Assembly (NCBI GenBank): GCA_020073525.1 | Contig: JAIQFA010000022.1 | Span: forward strand, 1 to 62,457 | Length of the DNA: 62,457 bases | Origin: Terriglobia bacterium | GTDB lineage: Bacteria; Acidobacteriota; Terriglobia; Terriglobales; Acidobacteriaceae | Reading direction: 5' to 3' | Part shown: positions 42,722 through 51,065 of the stretch, one piece after another | Layout of the letters: every line of letters starts with the position of its first letter | Position numbering within the stretch: position 1 is the stretch's first letter | Made by a program: the position numbers and the translations under genes | The notes under the pieces: model-generated | The model's input: only the letters and a program-made list of their open reading frames with translations | What the model was told of the DNA's origin: nothing | Databases searched by the model: none

Positions 42722-44158
42722 ATGTCCACTCCGCAGCGGATGACATTCGGTCTGATTGTAGGGACGCGCGGCTTTTTTCCCGAGCACTTGGCGAAATCCG
42801 GGCGAGAGGAGATGCTGCGGGTCCTCGGCCAAGCTGGCATCGATGTAGTGGCTCTCGATCCCACGCAAAGCAGGCATGGAGCGGTCGAGTCCCACGACGA
42901 GGCCAAGCGCTGTGCCGAGTTGTTTCGCAAGCACAACGACCGCATTGCCGGAGTGATTGTCAGCTTGCCCAACTTCGGAGATGAGCGGGCGGTGGCGGAC
43001 ACGTTGCGGCTGGCCCGGCTCGATGTTCCGGTGCTGGTGCAGGCGACACCCGACAGTCCGGGACAAATGACGATTGCCCACCGGCGAGACAGCTTCTGCG
43101 GCAAGATGTCGGTTTGTAACAACCTGCGGCAGTATGCCATTCCCTACTCGCTCACGGCATCACACGCAGTTTGTCCGAGCACGGAAGAATTCCGGAACGA
43201 TCTGGACTGGTTCGGCGGAGTCTGCCGTGTGGTCAAGGGACTGAAGAACCTGCGCGTGGGCAGCATCGGTGCGCGGCCGGCGGCATTCAACACTGTCCGC
43301 TACAGCGAAAAGATTCTTGAGTCGAATGGCATCTCGGTCGAGACGCTCGATCTCTCCGAGGTTCTGGGGCGCATCAGCCGGATGAAAGACAACGACGATA
43401 CCGCGGCGCAGAAGCTCCAAGCCATCGAGAAATACGTGCCGACAAACGGAATTCCGAAAGCCGCGCTCCTGAAGATGGCGAAGCTGTCAGCGGTCGTCGA
43501 ACAGTGGATGAAGTCCGCCGATGTCCAGGTCAGCGCGGTGCAATGCTGGACCTCGATTGAAGAGAACCTGGGCGTCGTGCCCTGTACCGTGATGAGCATG
43601 ATGAGCGACCAACTGCTCTCCAGCGCCTGCGAAGTGGATGTATGCGGCACGGTGAGCATGCATGCGCTGCAGCTCGCGTCCGGAACGCCGAGCGCGCTGC
43701 TCGACTGGAATAACAACTACGGGGACAATCCCGACAAGGCCGTGTGCTTCCACTGCAGCAACCTTCCCAAGCACTTCTTTCGCGAAGTGCGCATGGACTT
43801 CCAGGAGATCATTGCCGGCACTCTGGGCAAAGAGAACACGTTTGGCACCTGCGTGGGGCGGGTGAAATCCGGAGCGATGACTTATGCTCGCTTTTCAACC
43901 GACGACGAAGACGGCAAAGTGCGAGGCTATCTCGGAACGGGCGCGTTCACCGATGATGATTTGAATACCTTTGGCGGGGCGGGAGTGGTGGAGATCCCGC
44001 ATCTGCAGAGGTTGCTGCACTACATTTGCGAGAACGGCTTCGAGCACCACGTAGCCGCAAATTTTTCGACCGTCGCCAGCGTGCTCAACGAGGCAGCTGT
44101 CCGTTATCTGGGATGGCCGACCTACTGGCACGGGAGGAAGGAAGCGGCAACTTGCTGA
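42722..44158 (+). CDS. L-fucose/L-arabinose isomerase-superfamily sugar isomerase
   Basis: A 478-residue cytoplasmic protein with the three-domain layout of the FucI/AraA superfamily. The N-terminal Rossmann-like part has FGLIVGTRGFFP, HNDRIAGVIVSLPNFGDERAVADTLRLARLDVPVLVQATPD; the middle has LRVGSIGARPAAFNTVRYSEKIL; the C-terminal barrel has VQCWTSIEENLGVVPCTVMSMMSD, LASGTPSALLDWNNNYGDNPDKAVCFHCSNLP and ENTFGTCVGRVKSGAMTYARFSTDDEDGKVRGYLG. The exact aldose is not clear; some members of this branch act on sugars other than fucose or arabinose. It lies 213 bp after the TonB receptor on the same strand and converges with a FGGY kinase, the natural next enzyme. GAGG precedes the start. Confidence 0.85.
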   Translation: MSTPQRMTFGLIVGTRGFFPEHLAKSGREEMLRVLGQAGIDVVALDPTQSRHGAVESHDEAKRCAELFRKHNDRIAGVIVSLPNFGDERAVADTLRLARLDVPVLVQATPDSPGQMTIAHRRDSFCGKMSVCNNLRQYAIPYSLTASHAVCPSTEEFRNDLDWFGGVCRVVKGLKNLRVGSIGARPAAFNTVRYSEKILESNGISVETLDLSEVLGRISRMKDNDDTAAQKLQAIEKYVPTNGIPKAALLKMAKLSAVVEQWMKSADVQVSAVQCWTSIEENLGVVPCTVMSMMSDQLLSSACEVDVCGTVSMHALQLASGTPSALLDWNNNYGDNPDKAVCFHCSNLPKHFFREVRMDFQEIIAGTLGKENTFGTCVGRVKSGAMTYARFSTDDEDGKVRGYLGTGAFTDDDLNTFGGAGVVEIPHLQRLLHYICENGFEHHVAANFSTVASVLNEAAVRYLGWPTYWHGRKEAATC

Positions 44159-44278
44159 TGGGGGAGCAACCTTTAGGGGCTTTTTGAAAACTACTCTTTC
44201 GTCATTCCGGGGTGGGGTAGCGCCGGGGGACTCGCAGCTCCTCTCGGCCTCTGCGAACTGCAGATCCTTGATCCTCGG

Positions 44279-44312
44279 CCCCAGCCAGAGAGCTCCACTG
44301 GCTGGGGTTTTT
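44279..44312 (+). terminator. Rho-independent terminator between isomerase and kinase genes
   Basis: CCCCAGCCAG, loop of nine bases, CTGGCTGGGG, then TTTTT (44308-44312). Perfect 10-bp stem, 121 bp after the isomerase stop. Confidence 0.85.
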
Positions 44313-44374
44313 CTGCTTTTAGGCAAAGACAACGTAGGGAATGTGCGACCTGGATGGAGTGGCGTGATGAGCTT

Positions 44375-45916
44375 CTACAGCGCAGACACACTGGTGGGCC
44401 TGGCCTCTGCCTCCACGCTGACTTCGTTTGATATCTGGCGCAATGCAGGATAGATTCTTCGGTAAGCCTGATAGACGCGATCGAGGAGCGCCGCATTTTT
44501 CGGATTTGGCCTGACCTCGCGCGCGGTGCGAACCACAACATCACAGGCTTCATCGACTGATTTCCAATTTTCCGCGCCGACTCCTGCCAGTATGGCCGCG
44601 CCGTATGCGGCTCCTTCTTCCGCTTCCACGATTTCAACGGCGTGTCCGTACACATCCGCCTGAATCTGCCGCCACAGAGTGGATCGGGCTCCGCCGCCGC
44701 CCAAACGAATCGATTCGACGGGCACGCTCATCTCGCGCAAGATGGTGAACGTGTCTCGCAGGCTGAACGCGACGCCCTCCAGGATTGCGCGAACGACGTG
44801 GGCGCGCGTATGGGAGGCGGAGAGTCCCACCAGGGCGGCGCGTGCATTCGGATCGCAGTAGGGCGTCCGCTCGCCCATCAGATAGGGAGCCCACAGAACT
44901 CCATCGGCTCCAGCGGGGGCGGTTGCCGCTTCTTCGGACAAACGTTCATAAGGATCGCGGCCGTCATCGGGCCCAGAACCAAAGCGATCCCGGAACCATC
45001 GCAAAGATAACCCGGCGGCTTGCGTGACTCCCATCACGTGCCAACGTCCGGGAATAGCGTGACAGAAGGTGTGAAGACGTCCGAGCGGATCGAGCACAGG
45101 CGCATCGGTGGCTGCAAAGACGACCCCGGAGGTCCCAATGGTGGCGCTAACCGCACCGGGGCGCACGATCCCCATCCCCACCGCGCCCGCCGCCTGATCT
45201 CCGGCGCCAGCGACAACGGGCGTTCCGGGCTTCAATCCCGTGGCCTCGGCTCCGCGAGCTGAGATGCGGCCACAGACCTGCGGAGACTCCCACAGCGCGG
45301 GTAGAAGTTGCCGTTCGATCCCGGTTCCGCTGAGGATTTCAGAAGACCAAGCGCGACGGGCGACGTCGAGAAGAAGAGTGCCCGACGCGTCGGCCATATC
45401 GATCGCGCGCTCGCCGGTGAGCCGGAAACGCACATAGTCCTTTGGTAACATCACGTGCGCGACGCGTTGCCAGTTTTGCGGTTCGTTTTCCCGGACCCAG
45501 AGTAGCTTGGTAAGTGTGAAGTTGGTGAGAGGGAGATTGCAGGTCAGGTGAATGAGTTGATCCCGGCCGAAAAGAGCAGAAAGCTCCTCGACTTGCGCTT
45601 CGGTACGTTGGTCGCACCAGATAATCGCGGGTCGGACGACCTCGTCGTTGGCGTCCAGCAGGACTGCGCCATGCATCTGCCCGGAGAATCCGACACACCC
45701 GATCGAATCTCCGCCGGCCACCAGGTCGTTGAGGGCGCGCCGGACGGCCAAGGTGCAAGCTCTCCACCAATCCCGCGGATCCTGCTCCGCCCATCCCAGT
45801 TGCGGAGACGCAAACGGCGTGTGTTCTTCGGCTCCGGACGCAACGACTTTCCCGCGCTCGTCCATGATCAGAGCGCGTGTACCGCCGGTGCCGACATCAA
45901 TCCCGAGGAATTTGAT
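44375..45916 (-). CDS. FGGY-family carbohydrate kinase, xylulokinase-like; probable ATC start
   Basis: A 513-residue sugar kinase of the ASKHA fold. Motifs: FLGIDVGTGGTRALI (phosphate loop, residues 3-17), GFSGQMHGAVLLDAN, PAIIWCDQRTEAQVEEL, VAGAGDQAAGAVGMGIVRPGAVSATIGTSGVVFA and RLGGGGARSTLWRQIQADVYGHAVEIVEAEEGAAYGAAILAGVG. It closely resembles xylulokinases. The first ATG (45865) would start after the phosphate loop and remove it. The reading frame continues upstream to a stop at 45962 with no ATG, GTG or TTG. The codon that fits family starts (xKFLGID) is ATC at 45914-45916, five bases after GGAG. So the start is a rare ATC, or an ATG changed by mutation or error. It is 45 bp downstream of lacI. 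Confidence 0.85.
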   Translation of the reverse strand: MKFLGIDVGTGGTRALIMDERGKVVASGAEEHTPFASPQLGWAEQDPRDWWRACTLAVRRALNDLVAGGDSIGCVGFSGQMHGAVLLDANDEVVRPAIIWCDQRTEAQVEELSALFGRDQLIHLTCNLPLTNFTLTKLLWVRENEPQNWQRVAHVMLPKDYVRFRLTGERAIDMADASGTLLLDVARRAWSSEILSGTGIERQLLPALWESPQVCGRISARGAEATGLKPGTPVVAGAGDQAAGAVGMGIVRPGAVSATIGTSGVVFAATDAPVLDPLGRLHTFCHAIPGRWHVMGVTQAAGLSLRWFRDRFGSGPDDGRDPYERLSEEAATAPAGADGVLWAPYLMGERTPYCDPNARAALVGLSASHTRAHVVRAILEGVAFSLRDTFTILREMSVPVESIRLGGGGARSTLWRQIQADVYGHAVEIVEAEEGAAYGAAILAGVGAENWKSVDEACDVVVRTAREVRPNPKNAALLDRVYQAYRRIYPALRQISNEVSVEAEARPTSVSAL

Positions 45917-45961
45917 ATTTTCTCCGTTTTGCTCCGCCCGGCGGGACCAGATCGACCGCTT

Positions 45962-47077
45962 CTAGCCGAAGTACTCAGTCAGTTCAGAAGACGTGCTCTG
46001 GAGCCTCACGCTTCTCTCCGTGCCTGATTCCTGGGATTGCCGTTGCAGGAAGAAATCGAGATTTCCCCGCATAACCAAATGGGGCGCCAAGGTGACCTGA
46101 TAAGACGGGCATTCGCCTTCCATCACGAACTCGTGCAGTACACGGAACGCCATTCTGCCTTGGGTCCGAGGTCGCTGATAGATGGTCGCGGCGACGGCTC
46201 GGGACCTGATCTCCGGCACGAGGGCAGGGAACAGGTCGGTGGTGATCACCGTCATCCGATCGAGCATCTGCGCGTCTCGAGCTGCATTCAAAACGGGGAT
46301 GGAGGCTTCGGTGGTGACGTAAACACCAGATAGATCCGGGTGCTTGCTGAAGAGTTCCCGGCACTTCTGATACGCCTCCGATTCGACATCGTGGTCTTCG
46401 ATGGGTTCTTCCACATGCATTTGGGGGTAGAGCGAGCGCAGCGTGCTCTCAAACGCTTTGCATTTCTCGGCGTGTTCGGTGATGGCCAGCGCGCTCAAAG
46501 TTACGGCTACCTTCCCGTTTCCCCGTAACAGACTACCCATTAGATCGGCAGCCAACGATCCGCTCGCCAAGGTGTCAATCGAGACCACCGCCAGGCGGCC
46601 GGTATGGGGAGCGTCGGTCGCAACACACACCACCGGAATACTATTGCGCGAAGCTCGCCGCATCCACGAATGCAGACCCTGGGGACGGCTGGGAAAAGTG
46701 ATGATTCCGTCCACCTCCGCCTTGAGAGCAGCCTCGAAGGCTTCCTCTTCGCCCTCACCCAAGCGGGGATAGGTTCGGTACTCGATCTCCACGTTCTCCA
46801 TGACCAAGGCTCGGGCCTCTTCGCCGATTCCCGCCCGAACCTCGTCCCAGAAAGACGTTGTCCCCTGCAGGGTGTTGACCGAGATGCGGAGATTGCGCTT
46901 GGAAGACAAGTAGCGTGCCGCCAGATTTGGCCGATAGCGGAGAGTCTTGGCCATCTGCAGGACCCGCGCCTTGGTCATAGGACTGACGCCGTGGTGGTTG
47001 TGGAGAGCGCGATGGACGGTGCCGGTGGACACACCCAGCGCTTGGGCAATATCGAGGAGTTTGACCTTTCGATTCAT
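45962..47077 (-). CDS. LacI-family transcriptional regulator
   Basis: A 371-residue repressor. HTH at residues about 5-25 (KLLDIAQALGVSTGTVHRALHNHHGVSPMTKARVLQMAKTLRYRPNLAARYLSS) followed by a periplasmic-binding-protein-like sugar domain (FWDEVRAGIGEEARAL, VDGIITFPSRPQGL, VVSIDTLASGSLAADLMGSLLRGNGKVAVTL, DLSGVYVTTEASIPVLNAARDAQMLDRMTVITTDLFPALVPEIRS). The sensor domain resembles DUF4380-free, ribose-type LacI proteins; the inducer is presumably a pentose or fucose-like sugar. Start at ATG 47077 fits the HTH; an upstream TTG at 47101 has no ribosome site. An operator overlaps its promoter, identical in core to that of the TonB receptor, implying autoregulation. Confidence 0.9.
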   Translation of the reverse strand: MNRKVKLLDIAQALGVSTGTVHRALHNHHGVSPMTKARVLQMAKTLRYRPNLAARYLSSKRNLRISVNTLQGTTSFWDEVRAGIGEEARALVMENVEIEYRTYPRLGEGEEEAFEAALKAEVDGIITFPSRPQGLHSWMRRASRNSIPVVCVATDAPHTGRLAVVSIDTLASGSLAADLMGSLLRGNGKVAVTLSALAITEHAEKCKAFESTLRSLYPQMHVEEPIEDHDVESEAYQKCRELFSKHPDLSGVYVTTEASIPVLNAARDAQMLDRMTVITTDLFPALVPEIRSRAVAATIYQRPRTQGRMAFRVLHEFVMEGECPSYQVTLAPHLVMRGNLDFFLQRQSQESGTERSVRLQSTSSELTEYFG

Positions 47078-47166
47078 TGCGGGACTCGAGTCGCCGAGCA
47101 ACGGTGGTCTGCCAGCGTTCGGAATATTCCAATTTTCATAGAGTAGGCAGGTGCTTTTACGTAAAA

Positions 47167-47184
47167 TTCGTAAACGTTAACGAA
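47167..47184. promoter_or_regulatory. LacI operator upstream of lacI
   Basis: TTCGTAAACGTTAACGAA, 18 bp with a single mismatched pair, 90 bp before the lacI start. The inner 15-mer is identical to the site before the TonB receptor. Confidence 0.75.
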
Positions 47185-47611
47185 CCTAAACACGCCCCTG
47201 CTACTTTGTCAACGAATTTGTGTAACAGTCTCAATTGTAGGGAGTTACGACCACCGGGAGTTGACCTCGTAATGCTGAGGAGTCTGCGGGACGACGCGCT
47301 AATGAAACTGTAGATGATCAATGATGTGGCCTTAATTAAGGATGTGGCGTTCTTTAGCAGAACGTGACGGGTTTGTCCGCTGGGTGCTCTTTCCTATGTC
47401 CAAGCCGGAATCGAGTAGGTGGGCCTTCACGGGGGAAAAGTTCGATAAACTTGGAATATAGACGGTCAGCGACTAATCATCAGCACGAGTCCACGTGCTG
47501 TTGAGGCGAATACCCGACCGTTGCGTTGGCGGTGCGATAGTCCCGCTTAGAAGATGGTCCCCTTTGTGACTCGAAGATCCGGCTGGTAGCAGAGCTGCCC
47601 GGCAAGATTCA
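47185..47611. other. Intergenic region, no gene seen
   Basis: 427 bp upstream of the lacI promoter and downstream of the small membrane ORF. No protein-like frame, palindrome or terminator stood out. Confidence 0.45.
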
Positions 47612-47782
47612 TTAAAACACTTCAAAAGTGAGCAGCTGCAGTCTGAACTCCCGAATGTTTTGAATGATCGGATCTTTGCGCGGGCTGCGAAATGAAGACA
47701 AGTCTAGAATCAGAGCCGTTGCTGTCAAGAACAGGAAGATCGTTGCAGATTGCAGGCAGACTTTAGCCCGGACGGGGGCCAT
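47612..47782 (-). CDS. Possible small single-helix membrane protein
   Basis: A 56-residue frame starting APVRAKVCLQ, with one hydrophobic helix (SATIFLFLTATALILDL) and a basic tail (SFRSPRKDPIIQNIREFRLQ). The ATG at 47782 is preceded by GGGAGAGTAGG, a usable ribosome site. The same bases form the 3' end of the 5S rRNA-like sequence next to it, so the two readings compete. Function unknown. Confidence 0.35.
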   Translation of the reverse strand: MAPVRAKVCLQSATIFLFLTATALILDLSSFRSPRKDPIIQNIREFRLQLLTFEVF

Positions 47783-47880
47783 CGTCCTACTCTCCCGGGG
47801 CAGATCATGACAATCTTGACCGAGTTCGGGGTGGGGAGCAGGATCGAAGGTGGGGATTATCTCCAAGGACTCGCAGCACT
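47776..47880 (-). pseudogene. 5S rRNA-like fragment
   Basis: On the minus strand CCCCACCCCGAACTCGG is followed about 27 bases later by CCCCGGGAGAGTAGGACG and ATGGCC. The first matches the loop-C consensus of 5S rRNA (CCCATCCCGAACTCGG), the second the 3' helix (GGGAGAGTAGGNCG). Their order and strand are right, but the stretch between them is about 20 bases too short and the 5' arm that should pair with the 3' end is not found. It is a remnant, or a chance likeness. Confidence 0.4.
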
Positions 47881-47953
47881 CCGAAAGGCGTGGTGACGAT
47901 TTCACGAATCGGGCTTTCTTCTACTGGTTCGACTGTGTGCCAAAATTCGGACG

Positions 47954-48970
47954 CTAAGCCGCTGATATCAGATGCCCTTGAATCGTCGACAAGTTCTTTG
48001 CCAACGATCTGAGATCGCTCGCGGCAGGCAAGTCGGAACTTGTCAAAAAGCTGGCATGGCTGGCCGAGACCGTTTCCAGGATCGATGTTGCCCACTTGCC
48101 GAACTCATCTTCGGATCGAGCGACATCGAGCCCTTGCATACTCATTCCTAACCAAGGAGCCACGCCTTGCCAGTCGCTCGCCGGCCCACCCTGCAAGGGC
48201 AAGCATATCGCGCAGTCCCAGCTATGCTCTTCTCGGACCAGCGCCAATTCTTCGGGCGAGACTGCATCTTCGAACAGCACAACCGGCAACGCTTCGAAAA
48301 AGCGGATCACGTTGACCACGGGATCCAGCAGAGTTCGCCAGCGCTCGAAATCTCCTGGAGACTTCGCTGGCAGAGTACTCTCGGTCAGGATAACCACATC
48401 CGCGCCTGCCTCCAGATAACCTTTTACCAATGACGATGTAACTTCTGCGGCAAACTCCAGCACGTCGTCGGGCGGAGAATCGGGCGGAGGACTGGACGGC
48501 GCGGTCAGTTGCGCCGCGAGGGTGTGTGGTCCTGTCACCCTTACCATCAGCGCCGGCTCGTCCTTCAGCATCACCTTCAGCCGCTGCAATACTTCCACTG
48601 CGACCCGAATTCGGCCCATCTTTGAGATGCCGCCCGACGCTTCTACTGTCTGGCGCAGGCCATCAAGATCCATGGCAGTCGGTCGGGTGAATGTTCTCGA
48701 GCCATCGGATTTCCACTCCGCATTGCCACCGAGCGCTTCGATCTCCAGGAACGGATCCCAGTAGCAGGTCAGCCCGTCAATTTTCAGCGTGGAACGAATC
48801 TGCCGCAATGCGTTCGCGATCTTGGTTGGGTTTTTCAGGAAATCGCGCAGCGGCTGACTCTCCAGCCGTGATGCGAGCGAGAAAACCACAGGCAGCAGCA
48901 GGGGGCGCGCGAGTGACTCGCCGCGCACCAATGCCTTCAGCATCCGCCGCGGGGTTTCTTGATCTGGCAT
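47954..48970 (-). CDS. Uroporphyrinogen-decarboxylase-like protein; fifth gene of the ketone-carboxylase operon
   Basis: A 338-residue cytoplasmic protein with the UroD/methyltransferase-like barrel pattern: ARPLLLPVVFSLASRL, DGLTCYWDPFLEIEALGG, AALMVRVTGPHTLAAQL-type segment (PALMVRVTGPHTLA), GADVVILTESTLPAK and a short C-terminal region. Genuine UroD has an N-terminal RxPVWxMRQAGR motif; that is absent, so haem synthesis is unlikely. It starts 3 bp after the HyuB stop. In the five-gene acetophenone carboxylase cluster the last gene encodes an extra subunit of about 34 kDa needed for activity; position and size (about 37 kDa) suggest the same role here. That is inference. Confidence 0.75.
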   Translation of the reverse strand: MPDQETPRRMLKALVRGESLARPLLLPVVFSLASRLESQPLRDFLKNPTKIANALRQIRSTLKIDGLTCYWDPFLEIEALGGNAEWKSDGSRTFTRPTAMDLDGLRQTVEASGGISKMGRIRVAVEVLQRLKVMLKDEPALMVRVTGPHTLAAQLTAPSSPPPDSPPDDVLEFAAEVTSSLVKGYLEAGADVVILTESTLPAKSPGDFERWRTLLDPVVNVIRFFEALPVVLFEDAVSPEELALVREEHSWDCAICLPLQGGPASDWQGVAPWLGMSMQGLDVARSEDEFGKWATSILETVSASHASFLTSSDLPAASDLRSLAKNLSTIQGHLISAA

Positions 48971-48973
48971 CGG

Positions 48974-51034
48974 TTAGGGCCTGAAGACGGGCCCTGTAGA
49001 CTTGGCGTCGGGCCACGTCCCGTAATATTGCAGAATTTCTGATGGGGGAGATTTCTTCTCCCACTCCGCGAGGAATTCGCCATACAGTTTGCCGCGCGCG
49101 ATTCGCGCCTTCCGCTCAGCGACTCGGAGTTCTGCCGTCCGCGCCTGGTCGACTTTACGCCCTTCGGAATCAAACGCAACTTTATAAATGTTGGCCGCCG
49201 TCCAGTTGGAAATAATCTTCTTCTTCAAATCTTCCACAATCATTTCCGGTTGCCGCTCCAGCGGATCTCCGTAACCAGGGCCGCCTCCGCTGAAACCGAA
49301 TAACAGATCCCCCTCCTGGTAAACCTTGGGCGTGCGCGCCACCAACTCAAACTTCCAATCCCCCTGGATGTCTTTATCCTCGAAGATCGCCCGATGATCC
49401 AGATTCACCGACGGATCGCCGTCTTGCATCCGCTTCATCAAGTCTGCTTTCCGCACGCTGATGCCGGGAATTGGAGCGGACGCGTAGCCTCCAAATAACG
49501 GCTGCCCCAGCGGTACCTTGCTGCCATTGCCCATGCACAGGCCCAGCATCTCCGGGACCTTGTGAATCATCCACTGCTGCACCGCGCCCGATCCGCCGCG
49601 ATTCAGACCAGGGCCGGAGGAATCTCGCCAATGCTGCGAGAGCGTAATCGTCAGCGGCAGTTCGCCCTCAATCTGCTCGCAATCGGGAGCGCGACCGAAA
49701 GCGCACCACGCGAATCCATACGCGTCGATGCCGTCGGCGGTGCTTCTCCCGCCCTGTCCCTGTGTGTTCAGCGAAAACGACAATACGTCTGACACCGCCA
49801 GCTTCCATTGCGAATGCCCGCTGCAGATTTGCGCACAGTGCTGACTGCCCGGAGTCGACGCCACCTGAGACCAGCCTGTCTTGGTAGAAAACATCATCTT
49901 GGCAAAACAGTTGTGCGTCGCGCAACGGGTCTGCATCCCGATATAGACACAACAACTGGTGGCAGCCATCTTGTCGGGGTTGAGAATAATTCCTTCCGGA
50001 AATACAAAATCAATCGGGGCAAATGTTGAACTGCACACCGGCAGATCGTGAAAGAAGTACTCGTACATGAAATTTGCCAGATGCCCCACTACCGCCTGCG
50101 TGTGCACGTTGTAGGACGACGGATTCTCCGGCGAAGTCCCGGAGAAATCGAACGTGATGCGATCCCCTTTCTTGATCAACGTCAGAAAACAGGACCGCAC
50201 CAGCGCCGGAGTCCAGCCAATTGCGTCATTGAACACCACGGCGCGAAATTTACCGTCGGGAAGCGCCTTGATCTTCTGATAGGCGCCCGCCTCGGCCACA
50301 TCCAGCATCTTCCGCATCAGGCCAATCAGGAATTCCTCACCGCGCTTTTCTACCTGCTCCAGCAAGCGCACTCGCACCCGGTCGGCGGTCGTACACCGTG
50401 CTCGCAAATCCGAAATAAACATCGCCGGAGCTCGCAGGCCATACACCGAGTAGAATTCGAGAAAATCATTCCGCAGTTCGAAGTTCTCCCCAATCTTGAT
50501 CGGGGGCAGATTCAGTCCTTCTTCAAACCGCGATTTGGCGCTGACCGGCATGCCTCCAGGCTCAATCGCGCCCGTCTCGGTGGTGTGGAGCGCAGCGGTT
50601 GCCCACGCCAGCAGCTTGCCCTTGTGAAACACCGGCATGATTGCGACCTGGTCGGGATTGTGAATGCCTCCATAGAGCGCGTCGTTCGTGTAAAAAATGT
50701 CGCCGTCGCGGATGCCCGGATTTTTGCTGTAGTACTTCAAAATGAACTTGATGATGATGGGCTGGATGATGGCATGCAGATACGTCCCGCAAGCGCCATT
50801 GATCAGGTCTCCGCCGGCGGTGAAGATGGCCACCATCGAATCGCCGGACACGCCGAAGTAGCTGCGAGAGGAGCGCACGAAAATCTCCATCGCTTCGTCG
50901 AGAATGTCGTTGGTGATCTGCACGCCGATCTCGTAGTCGCCCGGACGGATCTTCTCCACGCACTCCTGCTCAAACGCCGTAGCCGGCGCGGGTTTGAGCC
51001 ACGCGAGCTTTTCCGCCAAAGTTGGTATCGCCAT
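48974..51034 (-). CDS. HyuB-type subunit of an ATP-dependent ketone carboxylase (acetophenone carboxylase-like)
   Basis: A 686-residue protein of the hydantoinase B / acetone carboxylase alpha / oxoprolinase family. Diagnostic segments: DPGDYEIG-like start (RPGDYEIGVQITNDILDEAMEIFVRSS), GDSMVAIFTAGGDLINGACGTYLHA, GDIFYTNDALYGGIHNPDQVAIMPVF, FDFSGTSPENPSSYNV, EGIILNPDKMAATSCCVYIGM and GGSGAVQQWMIHK. Near 700 residues, it is longer than plain hydantoinase B (about 550) and close to the 75-kDa subunit of acetophenone carboxylase. It carries the carboxylation half-reaction in that complex. Located third-to-last: 31 bp after HyuA, 3 bp before the UroD-like gene. Confidence 0.85.
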   Translation of the reverse strand: MAIPTLAEKLAWLKPAPATAFEQECVEKIRPGDYEIGVQITNDILDEAMEIFVRSSRSYFGVSGDSMVAIFTAGGDLINGACGTYLHAIIQPIIIKFILKYYSKNPGIRDGDIFYTNDALYGGIHNPDQVAIMPVFHKGKLLAWATAALHTTETGAIEPGGMPVSAKSRFEEGLNLPPIKIGENFELRNDFLEFYSVYGLRAPAMFISDLRARCTTADRVRVRLLEQVEKRGEEFLIGLMRKMLDVAEAGAYQKIKALPDGKFRAVVFNDAIGWTPALVRSCFLTLIKKGDRITFDFSGTSPENPSSYNVHTQAVVGHLANFMYEYFFHDLPVCSSTFAPIDFVFPEGIILNPDKMAATSCCVYIGMQTRCATHNCFAKMMFSTKTGWSQVASTPGSQHCAQICSGHSQWKLAVSDVLSFSLNTQGQGGRSTADGIDAYGFAWCAFGRAPDCEQIEGELPLTITLSQHWRDSSGPGLNRGGSGAVQQWMIHKVPEMLGLCMGNGSKVPLGQPLFGGYASAPIPGISVRKADLMKRMQDGDPSVNLDHRAIFEDKDIQGDWKFELVARTPKVYQEGDLLFGFSGGGPGYGDPLERQPEMIVEDLKKKIISNWTAANIYKVAFDSEGRKVDQARTAELRVAERKARIARGKLYGEFLAEWEKKSPPSEILQYYGTWPDAKSTGPVFRP

Positions 51035-51065
51035 CGTCCCTGTGTTCTCCTAGTCCACTGCCCCG

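Noticed and set aside
44184..44453. 89-codon plus-strand frame across the isomerase-kinase terminator
   Set aside because: It spans a perfect rho-independent terminator and runs into the kinase gene antisense.
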